34,851 nucleotides of DNA, taken from an uncultured Bacteroidales bacterium. GTDB lineage: Bacteria; Bacteroidota; Bacteroidia; Bacteroidales; Bacteroidaceae. The notes under the pieces were generated by a model. The model saw nothing but the letters and a program-made list of their open reading frames with translations. It was not told where the DNA came from and searched no databases. This document shows, piece after piece, positions 32,857-34,851 of this stretch. How positions within the stretch are numbered: the first letter of the stretch is position 1; each line of letters starts with the position of its first letter. The stretch covers positions 1 to 34,851 of the forward strand of contig CAMYYY010000028.1 of assembly GCA_947303715.1 (NCBI GenBank). The letters run 5' to 3'. The translations under genes and the position numbers were made by a program.

Positions 32857-32961
32857 GCAGGTAAATAAAATCTCAACGCAGGCGAATAACTTTTCAACGC
32901 AGGCGAATAAAAAAATAGAATAGGCAACCGGTTTTTTAGCGCAAGCAAATAATCCTGCCGA
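32857..32961. repeat. degenerate repeat tract with exact 21-bp spacing
   Basis: GCAGG-like cores begin at 32857, 32878, 32899, 32920 (ATAGG) and 32941 (GCAAG), each 21 bp apart. The two best copies share ACGCAGGCGAATAA. It lies in the 372-bp gap between the small gene pair and the sigma factor. The remainder of the gap, apart from the promoter, shows nothing I can name. Confidence 0.8.
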
Positions 32962-33072
32962 ATAAGACAGAATCCAGAAAGAAGCAAATTGCAAAAAGGG
33001 GAGGTGAAAAGAGGCTTTGTAACCAATATATACGATAAAAATGGCGAAAAATTGCATTTTTCTTCAAAAAAA

Positions 33073-33104
33073 TTTGGTGGAATGCATTTTTTGTCTTTCC
33101 TTTG
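33073..33104 (+). promoter_or_regulatory. promoter of the ECF sigma gene
   Basis: -33 TTTG (33073-33076), a 20-bp spacer, and -7 TTCCTTTG (33097-33104; one mismatch to TAnnTTTG). It implies a leader of about 80 nt before the start codon at 33189. Confidence 0.65.
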
Positions 33105-33188
33105 CCCCCGCTAAACAAAAAAGTATAACAAATTAAACGTCTTTGCCTATCGAAACATCCTTACTCTAATTAAGTAAAAAGGAAGTTT

Positions 33189-33782
33189 ATGAACAATTTG
33201 AAATCATTGGCCGACAACACGTTGGTTGAAATGTATTCAAAAGGTAATGACAAGGCATTTGACGAATTGCTCACTCGCTATCAGAGTAAGCTTTATAGCT
33301 ACATTTTTTTCATCGTCCGGAATGTCACGCTGGCAGAAGATCTCTTCCAAGAGACTTTCATGAAAGTCATTACCACCATTCGTCAAGGCAACTACTCTGA
33401 ATCAGGCCGGTTTGGCGCATGGCTTACCCGCATTGCCCATAATCTTATTATTGACTATTTCCGTCAGGACAAGAGTGAAAACACCATTTCAAACGACGAG
33501 TCAGAAGTGGATCTTTTCAACGATGCGGACCTTTCTGACGATGATGTGGAGACGAAACTGGTGAATTCCCAAGTGCTGTCTGACGTCCGCCGCCTTCTGG
33601 GTGCACTTCCTTCCTCTCAGCGAGAAGTGGTTTATATGCGTTTTTACCAAGACCTCAGTTTCCGCGAGATTGCTGATTTGACAGGTGTCAGTATCAACAC
33701 CGCCCTTGGTCGTATGCGCTATGCGCTTATTAATATTCGTCGTCTCGCCGACGAGAAGGGCATCTCCCTGACTCTTGCCTGA
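33189..33782 (+). CDS. ECF-type RNA polymerase sigma factor
   Basis: A 197-residue sigma-70 family protein of the ECF class. Region 2 (about 10-95): NDKAFDELLTRYQSKLYSYI, AEDLFQETFMKV, RFGAWLTRIAHNLIIDYFRQ. Region 4 (about 130-185) has the helix-turn-helix PSSQREVVYMRFYQDLSFREIADLTGVSINTALGRMRYAL. No anti-sigma gene is adjacent, unlike the SusCD-linked ECF/FecR pairs. The close family in Bacteroidales is well conserved, which suggests a core physiological role; its regulon is not evident. It lies just upstream of the rRNA operon, with a repeat array between. Confidence 0.93.
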   Translation: MNNLKSLADNTLVEMYSKGNDKAFDELLTRYQSKLYSYIFFIVRNVTLAEDLFQETFMKVITTIRQGNYSESGRFGAWLTRIAHNLIIDYFRQDKSENTISNDESEVDLFNDADLSDDDVETKLVNSQVLSDVRRLLGALPSSQREVVYMRFYQDLSFREIADLTGVSINTALGRMRYALINIRRLADEKGISLTLA

Positions 33783-33855
33783 TTCTCCACCGTTTTTTCA
33801 AGCAATCGTTACCCCAAGGGCACATCTCTTCAGATAGAGTCAACTTCCCCCAAAA

Positions 33856-33939
33856 TTCCATCAAATGGAAAAAAAGTTCCATAGGCTGGAAAAAAAGTTC
33901 CATCAAATGGAATTTAAATTCCACAGGCTGGAATTTTTT
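33856..33939. repeat. four tandem 21-bp units with hairpin cores, ABAB order
   Basis: Units start at 33856, 33877, 33898 and 33919. Types alternate: TTCCATCAAATGGAA, TTCCATAGGCTGGAA, TTCCATCAAATGGAA, TTCCACAGGCTGGAA, each followed by six A/T-rich bases (AAAAAG, AAAAAG, TTTAAA, TTTTTT). Each core is an inverted repeat. The last one, followed by six Ts, could terminate transcription of the sigma gene on the plus strand. Confidence 0.95.
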
Positions 33940-34042
33940 CAGCGTTTGCAGCCTGCCGATTATTCATTTGGGGTATTCTTGCGGATAATCGTGTCCTCAT
34001 TTCATTTTTTTTCGTAGAAAATCGCAAAAAAACGTGAATTTG

Positions 34043-34074
34043 TTTGGTGGATAAAAAAACTTGCCGTAACTTTG
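34043..34074 (+). promoter_or_regulatory. rRNA operon promoter
   Basis: -33 TTTG (34043-34046), a 20-bp spacer, and -7 TAACTTTG (34067-34074). The start point is expected near 34080, about 230 nt before mature 16S. The sequence from 33940 to 34042 shows no gene. Confidence 0.85.
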
Positions 34075-34164
34075 TACCCGCTTTCCGCCAAAAAAATGCG
34101 TATTTGGGCGTGAAAGCCCACGATCTTTGAGTTAGTTTTCCATACAGACGAAGTAGTACAAGAG

Positions 34165-34206
34165 CGGCCCCTTCCCCTGATGTTATTGTCAGGAGTACTG
34201 GGGTCG
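34165..34206 (+). promoter_or_regulatory. hairpin in the rRNA leader
   Basis: An outer stem CGGCCCC (34165-34171) with GGGGTCG (34200-34206) and an inner stem CCTGA/TCAGG (34176-34180 with 34189-34193). It lies in the leader before 16S. It may take part in processing or antitermination, but no boxA was recognised with confidence. Confidence 0.6.
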
Positions 34207-34312
34207 GGTAGAGAGAGAAAGAGAACGAACCGTCAATTAATTATTTCCTTGGACTAGGAAGAAGGATAGAGCACGTCACGGTCAAGAGAGAACAAGACAT
34301 TATTATAATATA

Positions 34313-34851
<539 letters not shown>

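Noticed and set aside
32760..33057. Two minus-strand frames with a seven-residue repeat (FACVEKL-like)
   Set aside because: The repeat follows from the 21-bp DNA period and is not evidence of a heptad protein; the frames overlap each other and the 3' end of a real gene.

Overview
The window comes from a member of the Bacteroidota, most likely Bacteroidales and Prevotellaceae-like. The 16S rRNA 5' end at the right edge is of Bacteroidales type. The promoters follow the Bacteroides pattern (TTTG, a 20-bp spacer, then TAnnTTTG) instead of E. coli -35/-10 boxes. Several genes are Bacteroidota-specific families: DUF4295, DUF4298, DUF4924 and an RprX/RprY-like two-component system. There is no prophage, plasmid, insertion sequence or CRISPR array. 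The window is a chromosomal housekeeping segment whose unusual content lies in its short repeats.

Layout. 1-0.9 kb: 3' part of a DUF262/HNH nuclease gene. 1-2.65 kb: secreted GH20 hexosaminidase (-). 2.8-3.5 kb: rpmB-rpmG-DUF4295 operon (-) ending in a terminator. 3.7-5.1 kb: DUF4298 gene and mnmA, overlapping (-). 5.2-5.4 kb: tRNA-Val(GAC) and tRNA-Tyr(GTA) (+). 5.5-7.8 kb: sensor kinase and response regulator (-). 7.9-9.5 kb: a nitroreductase lipoprotein and an SPFH protein, divergent. 9.5-11.1 kb: pncC/cinA-type amidase and tsaD. 11.3-23.1 kb: a long minus-strand block read as carboxyltransferase, phoH, purC, aroE, TPM protein, lemA, an unlisted 33-aa membrane peptide, purM, gcvT, gcvH, gcvPA, gcvPB. 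23.1-23.7 kb: a 636-bp intergenic region with a six-copy 22-bp array and duplicated promoter-like sequence. 23.7-31.1 kb (+): two deoxynucleoside kinases, a DUF308 membrane protein, DUF4924, an RmlD-like reductase, prfC, a Sua5/YrdC protein and a ClC transporter with CBS domains. 31.1-32.8 kb: fmt and two unrecognised small genes. 32.8-34.3 kb: ECF sigma factor flanked by two 21-bp-period repeat tracts. 34.3 kb-end: 16S rRNA with its promoter and leader.

Functions group into glycine cleavage (T, H and split P proteins; no L protein here), purine synthesis and salvage (purM, purC, two dNKs), and translation and tRNA modification (rpmB, rpmG, mnmA, tsaD, a Sua5-type protein, fmt, prfC, tRNAs, 16S). 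TsaD and Sua5/YrdC-type enzymes act in the same t6A pathway.

The most distinctive signal is a set of precisely periodic short repeats: (i) six 22-bp units, four 21-bp units in ABAB order, and a degenerate 21-bp-spaced tract, all in intergenic regions and all near two helical turns in period; (ii) blocks of four 8-bp units (GTTGACTC-like) between genes and also in frame inside tsaD and gcvPB; (iii) 7-bp repeats running up to start codons; (iv) a perfect 22-24-bp palindrome at the 3' ends of two unrelated genes, one of which also looks like a working terminator. I know of no established function for classes i-iii.
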